Positions 34,815-44,532 of a stretch of 64,000 nt of DNA are shown piece by piece; the first letter of the stretch is position 1; each line of letters opens with the position of its first letter. The stretch spans positions 1 through 64,000 of the forward strand of contig JABABU010000020.1 of the NCBI GenBank assembly GCA_014238065.1, read 5' to 3'. The notes beneath the pieces are model-generated. The model had not been told where the DNA came from. It saw only the letters and a list, made by a program, of their open reading frames with translations, and searched no databases. The translations under genes were made by a program, and so were the position numbers. This stretch comes from Actinomycetota bacterium. GTDB taxonomy: Bacteria > Actinomycetota > Acidimicrobiia > Acidimicrobiales > Poriferisodalaceae.

Positions 34815-35078
34815 ATGGGCATTCGACGAGCTTTCACCGAACATCCAGCGAGCGTCGGCGAGACGTACGGCCAGCACATGCGGGTAGCAGTGCACTTCGC
34901 CAAAGAATGCTCACTCGCCGCAGGTGCGGCCGCGGTCCATGCGGTCGTGCCGGCTGTGTGTCGCACCTCAGCCAGCGATCGCATCAAGAAACTCCACCGC
35001 GAGATGACCTCTGGTGCACGGGCTGGTACAGCCGAGCCCTTCGACCCCGAATCGTCGGTGTCAGCGCCTGTCAGCTGA
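34815..35078 (+). CDS. DUF6356 family small protein
   Basis: This 87-aa protein has FTEHPASVGETYGQHMRVAV and the hydrophobic AAGAAAVHAVVPAVCRTSAS, followed by an amphipathic LHREM helix; this fits DUF6356. It probably has one membrane-associated helix. Function is unknown. Its 3' end overlaps the convergent amidase gene by 18 bp. Confidence 0.72.
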   Translation: MGIRRAFTEHPASVGETYGQHMRVAVHFAKECSLAAGAAAVHAVVPAVCRTSASDRIKKLHREMTSGARAGTAEPFDPESSVSAPVS

Positions 35079-35819
35079 GAACGGAAACTGCTGCCTCACT
35101 GAGGCAACCATCTCGGCGTTGACATCGGCGACAAGCAGGGCCTCGCTCATCGCTCCCTGGGCCAGGGTCTCGCCGAGCGGATCGATGATGGCGCTGTCCC
35201 CCGAGTAGCTCAGGCCACCACCATCGCCGACCCGGTTGACACCGATGACGTAAGCCTGGTTTTCGATCGCTCGGGCTTTGAGCAGCGTCTGCCAGTGCAG
35301 TCGGCGTTTCGCCGGCCAATTTGCCGGCACGACGAAGAGGTCGGTGGTCGCGGCGAGGGCCCAGAACTCGTCGGCGAACCTGAGGTCGTAACACACGAAA
35401 GTCGAGACTCTGAGTCCATCCACGTCGACGGTGAGAAAGTCAGTTCCTGCTTCGTAGTGCTCCGGCTCTGTCGAGTACGTGAAGGGATGAATCTTCCTGT
35501 ACTGATACGTGTCGCCAGATGGTGAAACGAGACACAGCGTATTGTGCGGCCGATCCTCGCCCGCGTGGACCATCGGGATCGAGGCGCACAACCACGCATC
35601 GACCTCTGCGGCCATCCCCAGGAGCATGGTCGCGCTCGGTCCGTCTGGCTCCTCGGCCACAACTGCCGTGTTCATCGAGAAGCCCGAAGAGAACATCTCA
35701 GCCATCACGATCAATCTTGCGCCGCTGGCAGCAGCAGCCCTGATGAGATCCGGGTACCTCTTGAGGTTGGCGCCCCTGTCTTCCCACACGATGTCGTGCT
35801 GAATGGCTGCGACCTTCAC
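35061..35819 (-). CDS. carbon-nitrogen hydrolase, omega-amidase-like
   Basis: This 252-aa nitrilase-superfamily protein has the catalytic triad Glu in VMAEMFSSGF, Lys in YRKIHPF and Cys in FVCYDLRF. The length and FVCYDLRFADEFW resemble omega-amidases (YafV/Nit2), which hydrolyse alpha-ketoglutaramate and alpha-ketosuccinamate. Its start overlaps the stop of a glutamine-transaminase-like gene by four bases, which strongly supports that role. Confidence 0.88.
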   Translation of the reverse strand: MKVAAIQHDIVWEDRGANLKRYPDLIRAAAASGARLIVMAEMFSSGFSMNTAVVAEEPDGPSATMLLGMAAEVDAWLCASIPMVHAGEDRPHNTLCLVSPSGDTYQYRKIHPFTYSTEPEHYEAGTDFLTVDVDGLRVSTFVCYDLRFADEFWALAATTDLFVVPANWPAKRRLHWQTLLKARAIENQAYVIGVNRVGDGGGLSYSGDSAIIDPLGETLAQGAMSEALLVADVNAEMVASVRQQFPFSADRR

Positions 35820-37000
35820 CGATCTGCCTCCATCGTCTGGCGGAGCCCGGCAAGGCGCATACTGGCTTCTTCGAGCACCTCGATTCGTTTACAGAAGGTG
35901 AACCGGACGAGGTGTCGTCCCTCGTGGACGTTGTCGTAGAACACCTGGGTCGGGACGCCGACCACTCCAACTCGTTCGGGCAGAGCCAGGCAGAAGTCTG
36001 CACCGTCCTCACCACTGAGCGATCTGATGTCCGTGTTGACGAAATAGGTGCCCTGCGGTTCGTGGACAGTCAGCCCCGAAGCAGTCAACCCGGCGCACAG
36101 CACGGCGCGTTTGACGGCCATGTCGGCGGTGAAGTCACGGTAATAGTCGTCGTCGAGGTCGAGTGCCACAGCTGCTCCGTGTTGCCATGCGGCGCTGCTG
36201 ACGAAGGTCAAGAACTGTTTCGCAGTACGCACCGCGGTGACCAGCGATTCCGGCCCCGACACCCAGCCGGTCTTCCATCCGGTGAAGCTGAACGTCTTTC
36301 CCACAGAGCTGATCGTGAGCGTTCGCTCTCGCATGCCAGGAAGTGTTGCGAGCGGAATGTGCTCGCCATCGAACACCAGGTGCTCGTACACCTCGTCGGT
36401 CACTACGATGAGGTCGTGCCGGACACAGACCTCGGCGATGTGTTCGAGTTCGGTCCTGGTGAAGACCTTGCCCGTCGGGTTGTGGGGCGTGTTGAGTAGC
36501 ACGAGCCTTGTCTTCGGGGTGATCACACGCTCGAAGGCTTCTCCGTCATAGGCATATTCCGGCGGCCGGAGAGTGACCACTCGCTTCACGCCACCTGCCA
36601 TGGCGATACTGGCGCCGTAGCTGTCGTACCACGGTTCGAACGTCACGACTTCGTCGCCGATCTCGAGCAGCGACAACATGGTCGCCGCAATTGCCTCGGT
36701 TGCGCCAGCGGTGATCTGGACCTCAGCGTCAGGATCGAGATCGATGTCGTAGAAACGTTTCTGATGACGGGCAACCGCTGTCCGTAACTCGGGGATGCCG
36801 ACGACGGGCGGATACTGGTTGTGACCAGCTCTGATGGCCGCAATCGCAGCCTCCGCGACGACCTCTGGCCCATCGGTGTCAGGGAAACCTTGCCCGAGAT
36901 TGACGCTGTTCGTCTTGAGGGCGAGAGCACTCATCTCGGCGAAGATCGTGACGCCGAAACCTTGGAGGCGCGCGTTCAGGTACGGGATTCGATCGGACAC
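35816..37000 (-). CDS. PLP-dependent aminotransferase, glutamine transaminase K/YbdL-like
   Basis: This 394-aa class I/II aminotransferase begins after NLGQGFPDTDGP and shows NTPHNPTGKVF, VTDEVYEHLVFDG and SSVGKTFSFTGWKTGW, where the Lys is the PLP Schiff base. The pattern fits glutamine-phenylpyruvate/kynurenine aminotransferases and YbdL (methionine). GTG 37000 lies ten bases after the rsmB stop; the frame running on to 37123 enters rsmB. With the coupled omega-amidase it would make a transamination pathway pulled forward by amide hydrolysis. Confidence 0.87.
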   Translation of the reverse strand: MSDRIPYLNARLQGFGVTIFAEMSALALKTNSVNLGQGFPDTDGPEVVAEAAIAAIRAGHNQYPPVVGIPELRTAVARHQKRFYDIDLDPDAEVQITAGATEAIAATMLSLLEIGDEVVTFEPWYDSYGASIAMAGGVKRVVTLRPPEYAYDGEAFERVITPKTRLVLLNTPHNPTGKVFTRTELEHIAEVCVRHDLIVVTDEVYEHLVFDGEHIPLATLPGMRERTLTISSVGKTFSFTGWKTGWVSGPESLVTAVRTAKQFLTFVSSAAWQHGAAVALDLDDDYYRDFTADMAVKRAVLCAGLTASGLTVHEPQGTYFVNTDIRSLSGEDGADFCLALPERVGVVGVPTQVFYDNVHEGRHLVRFTFCKRIEVLEEASMRLAGLRQTMEADR

Positions 37001-37010
37001 ATCACAGAGG

Positions 37011-38177
37011 CTACGCGGCTTCGAGGGGTTCTCGCCGCCACCGGAACACGGCCATGCCGTCGGTTCCATGGTCCTGCGGCAACACCAACCCTCCGGTGCC
37101 ATGCTCTCGCCAGAACGCGGCATGGACGAGCGCCGCTGCCGTGAAGTTCTCGTGGGTGGCGCTGAACTGCTCGGCGATGTTGGTTGTTTCGACCACCGAC
37201 GTCGTACACACGCTGTAGATCAACACACCACCTGGCTTCACCAGTTCCGCAGCGGTGGCGAGCATCGATCGTTGAGTTCTTGCGAGTCGAGACGAATCAC
37301 CCGGCTTCACCCTCCAGCGCGCATCAGAACGTCGACCGAGGGCACCCCATCCCGAACAGGGAGCGTCGACCAACACACGGTCTGCGATCGCTTCACGGAA
37401 CGGAGCTCGTGTTGCATCGCCGAGCACCGGCGAAGCTCGACCACTGCCGAACCGGCTGCACGTCGTCGCCAGCTGATCGATCCTCGCCGTCGCACGTTCG
37501 AGCCCGACCGCGAAAGCTCCATCGCCGGCGATGCCGGTGGTCTTGCCCCCGGGTGCAGCGCACATGTCGAGCACGAGTTCGCCCTGGCCGGCACCAACCT
37601 CGGCCACCACCGCTCTCGACGAACCACCCTGGACATAGCCGTCGGTGCGGGCCTCTGGCTGCTCTGCGTCGTTCATGGCGGCGAGAGCCTCGATGGCATC
37701 ATCCTCGCCAAGATCGGAGATGAACGCGTCGATCAACCAATCTGGATACGACAATTCATCGCCGATCGTCGGCCACTCGCCTCCTGTAGCAACCTCCTCG
37801 GCCACTCGCCGGAGAATGGCATTCACGAAACCTCTCACCTTGGGTCGCGCCGAGGCGACTGTTGCACTCACAGCTGCGTGAGGAGGCGTTCCGAGAAAAA
37901 CCAGTTGGTAAACCCCGATGCGCAACAACGCCCTGACCTCGGCGTCCGGTGACCGTTGGGAGTGCTTGTCGATGAACATGTCGCACGCACGCTGCATCCT
38001 CACCGTGCCGTGGGCGAGTTCTGTCACAAACGCGTTGTCACGGGGGTCGAGCGAAGCGTCTCGCAACACTGCGTGAAGCGATGCGGCCGTCCGCGCTCCT
38101 GTCCCGACCTCATGCACTACCCGCATCGCCAACCGACGAGTCAGCGCTCCTGGTTCCGCAGGTCCAGAGTTGCTCAT
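37011..38177 (-). CDS. rsmB: 16S rRNA m5C967 methyltransferase
   Basis: This 388-aa protein has an N-terminal NusB-like RNA-binding domain (about 1-140) and a C-terminal SAM methyltransferase domain. VLDMCAAPGGKTTGIA is motif I, VDAPCSGWGALGRR carries the motif IV Cys, and YSVCTTSVVE the motif VI Cys. ATG 38177 overlaps the fmt stop (ATGA). Confidence 0.93.
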   Translation of the reverse strand: MSNSGPAEPGALTRRLAMRVVHEVGTGARTAASLHAVLRDASLDPRDNAFVTELAHGTVRMQRACDMFIDKHSQRSPDAEVRALLRIGVYQLVFLGTPPHAAVSATVASARPKVRGFVNAILRRVAEEVATGGEWPTIGDELSYPDWLIDAFISDLGEDDAIEALAAMNDAEQPEARTDGYVQGGSSRAVVAEVGAGQGELVLDMCAAPGGKTTGIAGDGAFAVGLERATARIDQLATTCSRFGSGRASPVLGDATRAPFREAIADRVLVDAPCSGWGALGRRSDARWRVKPGDSSRLARTQRSMLATAAELVKPGGVLIYSVCTTSVVETTNIAEQFSATHENFTAAALVHAAFWREHGTGGLVLPQDHGTDGMAVFRWRREPLEAA

Positions 38178-39106
38178 GACCCGAACCTCTCGCGCAACTC
38201 GAGGTGCGCACCGTTGACCCACGCCGATGCGGCCATAGGTGGCTTACCGGCAGGTTGAACCGTCACCAGTCTCAGCACGCCCTGACCGGTGAGAGTCAAC
38301 GTCTCTGCGATGGTTCCAGGTCGACCGACAGCTGCTTCTTCGGTGGGTTCAGCTTCCCAGATCTTGAATCGTTCTCCCCTGAATGTGGTCCAGGCTCCAC
38401 CAATTCGGATGCGTCGCATCACCTGCTCCGACGACGACGCGAAATCGATCTGGAAGTCATCGCTCTCGAGCTTTCGTGCGTACACGACCTCGCCGTCCTG
38501 AGCCTTTGGCTCCGAGAGCCCGGTCGACAGCGCATCGGTCATTTCTCGGGCTCCCAAGACGGCCAACTTCGAACGGAGCTTGGCGGCGGTGATGCGGTCA
38601 TCGATGGACACTGTTGATTGCCTATAAACCGATCCGGTATCGATCTCCGGTGCCAACTGCATCACACACACGCCTGTTTGTTCGTCGCCGGCGAGGATCG
38701 CCCTCTCCACAGGAGCTGCCCCTCGCCACCTCGGCAACAGCGAGAAGTGGAGATTCACCATCGGGAGCACTTCGAGCATCGACCTCGGGATGATCTCGCC
38801 GTAGGCAACAACGACCGCAACATCGGCATCGACATCTAAGACATCTGTGAGCTCGCTCGACACGGGGATGCCGAGTTCGATCGCCGCAGCCTTCACTGGC
38901 GAAGCAACCAGTTGCTTGCCGCGCCCCCGGCGACGATCGGGTTGTGACACGACGAGGGGAATGTCGAAGTCGGCCTCGTGAAGCGACACCAAGGTCGGCA
39001 CCGCATCGTCAGGCGTTCCAAGGAACACGATGCGGCGCGGGTGGCACGGCGGCTCCGCCAGAGCCGACTCACACATCGGACCTGACTCCGATTCGGACGC
39101 ACCCAT
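38174..39106 (-). CDS. fmt: methionyl-tRNA formyltransferase
   Basis: This 310-aa enzyme formylates initiator Met-tRNA. The N-terminal domain shows IVFLGTPDDAVPTL, then MVNLHFSLLPRWRGAAPVER with the catalytic Asn-x-His and the LAPEIDTG Asp. The C-terminal OB-like domain follows. The start is one base after the def stop, so the paired fmt-def functions are coupled. The first 20 residues are not conserved and a later start is possible. Confidence 0.94.
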   Translation of the reverse strand: MGASESESGPMCESALAEPPCHPRRIVFLGTPDDAVPTLVSLHEADFDIPLVVSQPDRRRGRGKQLVASPVKAAAIELGIPVSSELTDVLDVDADVAVVVAYGEIIPRSMLEVLPMVNLHFSLLPRWRGAAPVERAILAGDEQTGVCVMQLAPEIDTGSVYRQSTVSIDDRITAAKLRSKLAVLGAREMTDALSTGLSEPKAQDGEVVYARKLESDDFQIDFASSSEQVMRRIRIGGAWTTFRGERFKIWEAEPTEEAAVGRPGTIAETLTLTGQGVLRLVTVQPAGKPPMAASAWVNGAHLELRERFGS

Positions 39107-39107
39107 G

Positions 39108-39629
39108 TCAGGGAAGACTCAATCCACCGCCGCTCGGAGGAGCCAAATCTTCGCGCTCCGTCCACAACTTGAGAGCGTGCTTCCTTTCGGCCTTCTCGAG
39201 ATGATCGATGAGCAACACACCATCCAGATGGTCCAGCTCGTGCTGAAAGAGCCTGGCCAGAACCTCATCTGCCTCGATCGACATCTCGGTGCCATCGAGG
39301 TCGTATCCCACGAGGAGCACTTCCTTCGGACGCACGATCTCGAACGAAAGGCCCGGCATCGAGAGGCAGCCTTCGAGATAACCCCACTCCCCCGACGACT
39401 CCGCGATCTCGGGGTTGACGAGAACCTTCGGACCTTCCCCGACGTCATACACGAACAGGCGCTTCTGAATTCCCACCTGTGGCGCTGCCAGTCCAATGCC
39501 CTCGGCGGAGTACATCGCAGGCACCATGTCGTGCGCCATGCGCGCGATCCTGCCATCGATGTCGGTGATTTCAGCTGCCGTTTGGCGCAGAACAGAATCT
39601 CCGAAGAGTCGGATTTCGTACGTCATCAC
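39108..39629 (-). CDS. def: peptide deformylase
   Basis: This 173-aa metalloenzyme removes N-formyl groups from nascent proteins. All three motifs are present: GIGLAAPQVG, EGCLSMPG and QHELDHLDG, with Cys and two His as metal ligands. It follows priA on the same strand and precedes fmt. Confidence 0.97.
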   Translation of the reverse strand: MMTYEIRLFGDSVLRQTAAEITDIDGRIARMAHDMVPAMYSAEGIGLAAPQVGIQKRLFVYDVGEGPKVLVNPEIAESSGEWGYLEGCLSMPGLSFEIVRPKEVLLVGYDLDGTEMSIEADEVLARLFQHELDHLDGVLLIDHLEKAERKHALKLWTEREDLAPPSGGGLSLP

Positions 39630-39684
39630 TGCTCATTCTACGAGCCTCGCCGGGGTCTCGTTGTCGCTCGAGACTCCAGGATGA

Positions 39685-41484
39685 TCAGACCCGGCGCGGA
39701 TCGATCTCGATCCGAAGGCGGCCCTGAGGTCGGGGTGCGGCGCGGAGGGTCGAGGTGAGCGTCACCCGATCGTCAGCGGTCACCATCCAGCTCCCATCGT
39801 CTGGCCCACTCACGAAGACTTGGCGCTTGTCGACCCCGTGCATGAATTGCTCGGCTCTCTGTCCTGAAACGAGCGCCATCGCCCCGAAAGGAGGCAAGCG
39901 AAGAGCGGTTCGCCGTTCGGCGTCAACAGTCGCAAAGCGGGCAGGATCGGCGTGGAGCGCCGCCTGTAGAACCTCATGGTCCGGTGTCCGTGTCTGAACG
40001 AGCAGGCGACCACCCGCCGATCGGGGGCCTACGAGTCTGGCAGCCTTGAGCAACAGCGCCATTGCCTGTTCGCCGGCGCGGAATCGGGGCGCGAGCAGCT
40101 CCTGGTCGAAATCGAGGAACGCAACAACATCGACATGATCGAGCCGATGCAGCATCGCTTCGGTGCCGACGTACAGGTTGACGCCGGAGGGCGGGTCGGG
40201 ATCTTCCTTCGTCAGCTCGGCGACCGGGCGTCTCGCCATTGCCTCGAGCTCTTCACGCACGCCGCTGACGCCGAGCCTCACGCGCCGGAAACGTGTGGAT
40301 CCACATCGCTCGCAGACAACCGGTCGCCGACTTCCATCGGCCCGGTCGACCAGTTCCTCTGCGTCGAGAGTAAGTGCACTACCCGAGTCTGACCTCGGCA
40401 CGTGCCCACACTGGTGACAGATCGGGAATCTCGCCCTTCCCTTCCTGTTGATGACACAGGCGACCGATCGGCCCGAGGCCAGAGTACGGCTCAGTTCTTC
40501 ACTGCACCATTCGCCAGTGGCTGGGTCGTCACCGGTGCGATCGACGACATCGACGACTGGCCACCCGGCTCGCTCCATCGAACGTGACGGCACCAGCAGC
40601 GTTCCTGCCTCCAAGGCCTCGAGCGAAGGTGAACCCGAGATCAGTACGCACGGGGCGCCATCGCGGCGGGCCCTTTCGATGGCCACGTCACGCGCATTCC
40701 AGGTCGGAGCAGCCTCCTCGGTGTAGGCCTCGTCGTGTTCGTCGAGCACGACGACAGCGCCGACGGGTCCGACCGGAGCGAACGCAGCAGCGCGAGTACC
40801 GACCGTGACCTCGCCGCCGGCAGCCCTGTCCCAGTCGCCTGGCATCAGCGCGGCGGGAATGCCAGCGCGCCTCAAACTGACCGCTACATAGTGTGCATCA
40901 GATGCATTCGGAGCGAGGATCAGCGCTTTGCCCCGCTTGGCCGCAGCGAGCACAAAGGGCATCGGGTCGTCGGCCGGAGGGAGACGAACCGTCGCCACGG
41001 TTTCCGAAAGAGCCTCGAGCGCGAGTGTGTCGGCGACGACCGGTGCTCCTGTCGATTTCGAACGGCGCTGCACCTTGTCGACTGCCTTCGGTGGTGATGC
41101 GGTGCGGAGGAACTGGCTGACGCGCCCGACCCAGCTTTCTGCTGCCCACTCGGCCAAGTCGATGATGCCTGGAGGAGGGCCTAGTCCGGTGACCTTGGTG
41201 ATGCGTTGAAGCGCAACACCGGGCGGCGGGTCGGCATCGACCGCGGTCACCCAACCTCGAACTCTGCGATGGCGAATATCCACGCGAACGATCGAACCGA
41301 CTTGGACCAGATCGGCCCATTTTGCAGGAACGATGTAATCGAACCTGCGATCGATCGCAGGTTCGTCGATCAGGACCTTCACGATCCTGTCGCCTTCATC
41401 GAGTTCGACCGAATCGACCTTGGCCAGTGGCGGAAGATCGATGGGGAGTGTCGGCTCGTTCACTGATGCAGTCTGCCCCACCAC
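39685..41484 (-). CDS. priA: PriA-like primosomal protein N', ATPase-defective type
   Basis: This 599-aa protein has the PriA 3'-DNA-binding domain (FDYIVPAKWADLVQVGSIVR), a helicase-like core and C-terminal domain. A DEAH-like DEHDEAY is present, but the Walker A GxTGSGKT is replaced by LILAPNASDAHY, and only four of the eight Zn-binding Cys remain (CHQCGH, CERCGS). Actinobacterial PriA proteins without helicase motifs are known. It probably helps load the replisome without unwinding. Confidence 0.9.
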   Translation of the reverse strand: MVGQTASVNEPTLPIDLPPLAKVDSVELDEGDRIVKVLIDEPAIDRRFDYIVPAKWADLVQVGSIVRVDIRHRRVRGWVTAVDADPPPGVALQRITKVTGLGPPPGIIDLAEWAAESWVGRVSQFLRTASPPKAVDKVQRRSKSTGAPVVADTLALEALSETVATVRLPPADDPMPFVLAAAKRGKALILAPNASDAHYVAVSLRRAGIPAALMPGDWDRAAGGEVTVGTRAAAFAPVGPVGAVVVLDEHDEAYTEEAAPTWNARDVAIERARRDGAPCVLISGSPSLEALEAGTLLVPSRSMERAGWPVVDVVDRTGDDPATGEWCSEELSRTLASGRSVACVINRKGRARFPICHQCGHVPRSDSGSALTLDAEELVDRADGSRRPVVCERCGSTRFRRVRLGVSGVREELEAMARRPVAELTKEDPDPPSGVNLYVGTEAMLHRLDHVDVVAFLDFDQELLAPRFRAGEQAMALLLKAARLVGPRSAGGRLLVQTRTPDHEVLQAALHADPARFATVDAERRTALRLPPFGAMALVSGQRAEQFMHGVDKRQVFVSGPDDGSWMVTADDRVTLTSTLRAAPRPQGRLRIEIDPRRV

Positions 41485-41509
41485 TGGGACGCATCAGTCC
41501 GGAGCAGGC

Positions 41510-42712
41510 CTAGAGGTCGAGTGCTGCCTTCAGTTGGTCGACACGGTTGAGCTGCTCCCAAGGGAAGAGGCCGCCATCGGTCGAGCGACCGAAGTGCCCA
41601 TATGCAGCTGTCGGCACATAAATGGGTCGACGCAGATCGAGGTCACGAAGGATCGCAGCCGGACGGAGATCGAACACCTCGGCCACCGCAGCTTCGATCG
41701 CAGCCTTGTCGACGGTCTCCGTACCGAATGTGTCGACCAGAATCGACATCGGGCGTGCGACGCCGATGGCGTATGCGACCTGGATTTCGCAACGGCTCGC
41801 GGCGCCGGAGGCGACCACGTTCTTGGCAACCCATCGGGTGGCATAGGCCGCTGAGCGATCGACTTTGGACGGGTCCTTGCCAGAGAACGCACCGCCGCCG
41901 TGGCGCGCCATGCCGCCATAGGTGTCAACGATGATCTTGCGACCAGTCAGTCCGGCGTCGCCGACAGGTCCACCGGTGACGAACTTCCCCGTCGGGTTCA
42001 CGAAGACTTCGTAGTCGTCATCGCGGTACTGCTCGGGAATCGACGGCTTGATGACGTGTTCGATGAGGTCGGGACGAATCATCGTGTCACGGTTGATACC
42101 TTCGTCGTGCTGAGTGGAAACCAGGACCGTTTCGAGCTTGACAGGCCTGTTGTTCTCGTAGGTGAAGGTGACCTGCGTCTTGCCATCGGGGCGAAGGTAA
42201 GGAACCGTCCCGGACTTACGGGCCTCGGTGAGCTGCTCGGCCATGCGATGAGCAACGTGGATCGGAAGCGGCATGAGGACGTCTGTCTCTTCACATGCGT
42301 ACCCGAACATCATTCCCTGGTCGCCGGCACCCTGCTTGTCGAGGATGTCGTCTTCACCGGAACTGCCTGACCGAACCTCTTCGGAATCGTCGACGCCCTG
42401 AGCGATATCTCGCGACTGCTCGTCGAGCGAGACCATCACGCCGCATGCGTTGCCATCGAATCCGAGAGAGCCGCGGTCGTATCCGATCGTGTTGATCCGG
42501 TTACGAACGACCTTCGGGATGTCGACGTAAGCCTCAGTGGTGATCTCGCCGGCAACGACGACAAGCCCTGTGGTGATGAGGGTCTCGCATGCGACACGAC
42601 TCGTCGGGTCTTGCTCGAAGATGGCATCGAGGATGGAGTCCGAGATCTGATCGGCCATCTTGTCAGGGTGGCCCTCGGTCACAGATTCCGAGGTAAAGGT
42701 CCAGCTGCTCAC
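41510..42712 (-). CDS. metK: S-adenosylmethionine synthetase
   Basis: This 400-aa enzyme makes SAM from methionine and ATP. It opens [32 protein letters not shown] and [19 protein letters not shown] are the two PROSITE-type signatures. GTG 42712 has AGGAG six bases before it, and the frame to 42745 is rejected. It lies 158 bp downstream of coaBC, so a separate promoter is possible. Confidence 0.97.
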   Translation of the reverse strand: MSSWTFTSESVTEGHPDKMADQISDSILDAIFEQDPTSRVACETLITTGLVVVAGEITTEAYVDIPKVVRNRINTIGYDRGSLGFDGNACGVMVSLDEQSRDIAQGVDDSEEVRSGSSGEDDILDKQGAGDQGMMFGYACEETDVLMPLPIHVAHRMAEQLTEARKSGTVPYLRPDGKTQVTFTYENNRPVKLETVLVSTQHDEGINRDTMIRPDLIEHVIKPSIPEQYRDDDYEVFVNPTGKFVTGGPVGDAGLTGRKIIVDTYGGMARHGGGAFSGKDPSKVDRSAAYATRWVAKNVVASGAASRCEIQVAYAIGVARPMSILVDTFGTETVDKAAIEAAVAEVFDLRPAAILRDLDLRRPIYVPTAAYGHFGRSTDGGLFPWEQLNRVDQLKAALDL

Positions 42713-42782
42713 GAGAGCTCCTGTTTGTGCGGGTCGGAAGAGCATCTACGCGTGCACTTCGGTTGATCGTGGGGCCGGTGCC

Positions 42783-42809
42783 CCGAAATATTGGTCTGAG
42801 GATATTCGG
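42783..42809. repeat. inverted repeat upstream of metK
   Basis: Arms CCGAAATAT and ATATTCGG, with one bulged A, are separated by ten bases, and lie about 70 bp before metK in the coaBC-metK spacer. A second GC hairpin (arms GGGGC/GCCCC) is at 42771-42784. Together they could be a coaBC terminator or a metK operator. No SAM riboswitch pattern was recognised. Confidence 0.4.
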
Positions 42810-42870
42810 TCGGCCAAATACAGCAGAATTTGAGCGATGAGTCGCACGAAATCTACGCGGAAACGTCGGC

Positions 42871-44061
42871 TCAGAACTGATTCCGCATCTCGGCAACTGC
42901 GTCGAGCACGCTGCGGGCAACCTTACGTTTCGAGCCTAATCCGATCTCACGAGACGTACCGTCGCGAAGATGAATCGTGACCGCGTTGGTTTCATGCGCG
43001 AATCCGACCTCAGCGGCAGACACGTCGTTGGACACGATCATGTCGGCGTTCTTTCGTTTGAGCTTGGCCCGGGCGTTGGCTTCGACATCACTCGTTTCAG
43101 CTGCGAAGCCCACGATGACCTGACCGAGATGCCTCTTCGCCCCGAGACCGGCGAGAATGTCCGTCGTCGGTTCGAGAAGGACCTCAGGGATCCCGTCACC
43201 CTTCTTGATCTTGGCATCCTCGATCGCTGAAGGACGGAAGTCGGCGACAGCAGCTGCCATGACGACGACATCAGCAGTCTCGTGCTTTTCGACCGCAGTC
43301 AACATCTCGGCTGCCGTCGAGACGTTCACTACATCGCAACCGTGTGGCACGCCGACATTGGCGGACGTGATCAGTGTGACGTGTGCGCCGCGCGAGACAG
43401 CCTCGGCCGCAATGGCGTGACCCTGCTTGCCAGACGACCGGTTGCCGATGAAACGCACCGGATCTATCGGCTCGCGTGTCCCTCCTGCGGTGACGACGAC
43501 ATCGACGCCGGCAAAGTCGTTCGGACCCAGCACTCGCATCGCCTCGGCGACAATGGCTGCAGGATCGGCGAGTCGGCCGGCACCGACGTCGCCTCCTGCG
43601 AGACGCCCCATCTCGGGGTCGAGCACATGAACGCCTCGCGACCGAAGGGTGCCGAGGTTGGCTTGCACCGCTGGGTGTTCCCACATTTCGGTGTGCATCG
43701 CTGGGCACACCAGAACAGGCGCTCGTGTCGCAAGCAAAGTAGCGGTCAGCAGATCATCTGAAATGCCAGCGGTGTAGGACCCGATCAGACGCGCCGTGGC
43801 GGGCGCAATGACAATGAGATCGGCCTGCTGGCCGAGCCTTGTGTGAGGAATCGACTCGGGTCCTTCGAACAGTGACGTCTGGGCCGGCTCGCTCGCCAGC
43901 ACCGAGAACGTCGTCGTCGTCACCATTTTCAGTGCGTTCTCGGTCAGAACAGGTACCACATGAGCGCCGGCGTCAATGAGCCTGCGACACACCTCGATGG
44001 CCTTGTAGGCAGCAATGCCGCCAGTGACGCCGAGAACTATTCGTTTGTCCTGGAGCACCAT
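42871..44061 (-). CDS. coaBC: bifunctional phosphopantothenoylcysteine decarboxylase/synthetase
   Basis: This 396-aa CoA-biosynthesis enzyme has CoaC flavin domain motifs VTGGIAAYKAIE, IPHTRLG with the catalytic His and PAMHTEMW, then CoaB motifs GGTREPIDPVRFIGNRSSGK, MAAAVADFRP and the AKIKKGDG Lys. It lies 34 bp after rpoZ and the organisation rpoZ-coaBC-metK is typical of actinobacteria. Confidence 0.97.
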   Translation of the reverse strand: MVLQDKRIVLGVTGGIAAYKAIEVCRRLIDAGAHVVPVLTENALKMVTTTTFSVLASEPAQTSLFEGPESIPHTRLGQQADLIVIAPATARLIGSYTAGISDDLLTATLLATRAPVLVCPAMHTEMWEHPAVQANLGTLRSRGVHVLDPEMGRLAGGDVGAGRLADPAAIVAEAMRVLGPNDFAGVDVVVTAGGTREPIDPVRFIGNRSSGKQGHAIAAEAVSRGAHVTLITSANVGVPHGCDVVNVSTAAEMLTAVEKHETADVVVMAAAVADFRPSAIEDAKIKKGDGIPEVLLEPTTDILAGLGAKRHLGQVIVGFAAETSDVEANARAKLKRKNADMIVSNDVSAAEVGFAHETNAVTIHLRDGTSREIGLGSKRKVARSVLDAVAEMRNQF

Positions 44062-44095
44062 CTCGTCCTCCGACTCGGCTATGAGTTCCGACCTG

Positions 44096-44452
44096 TCAGC
44101 TGGCTTCGTCGCCGTCCGACTCGGCGGGACGAGCAGCAGCCGTCTCGACGACAGCGACGATTGGATCAGCGTTCGGCACAGCCTCCATCGAGGCGAGCTC
44201 CTCGGCCGACAGGGGGTCGTAGGAGATCTTGTCGGTACCGATCTCTTCGAAAGCGATTGAGAGCGGCTTGCGCGCGCTGGTGGTCACCTGAGGCGGGACG
44301 TTGCTTCCGGAACCGTCGCTCAACTGGTGGAAGTACGAGTTGATCTGCCGAGCGCGACGTGACGCGAGGGTGACCAGAGTGAACTTCGAATCAACCCGAT
44401 CGAGGAGTGCCTCGATGTTGGGGCTGATCATCGTGTCGTCGTTGTACGCCAT
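44096..44452 (-). CDS. rpoZ: DNA-directed RNA polymerase omega subunit
   Basis: This 118-aa small subunit supports beta' folding. MISPNIEALLDRVDSKFTLV is the conserved start, followed by SRRARQINSYF and the PLSIAFEEI segment. It has an acidic tail. ATG 44452 is chosen; the frame continues to 44536 through non-conserved sequence overlapping the gmk end. Confidence 0.95.
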   Translation of the reverse strand: MAYNDDTMISPNIEALLDRVDSKFTLVTLASRRARQINSYFHQLSDGSGSNVPPQVTTSARKPLSIAFEEIGTDKISYDPLSAEELASMEAVPNADPIVAVVETAAARPAESDGDEAS

Positions 44453-44532
44453 GTGGCCGACTTCTTTCTCGCGGGCATCGTTGTGCGCCGTTGGGTGAGC
44501 GCGACGCTCCATGCTACCAGCGCACGGGCCGG

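Noticed and set aside
42713-42870. SAM riboswitch before metK
   Set aside because: None of the core sequences of the SAM-I, SAM-II or SAM-IV types could be found.
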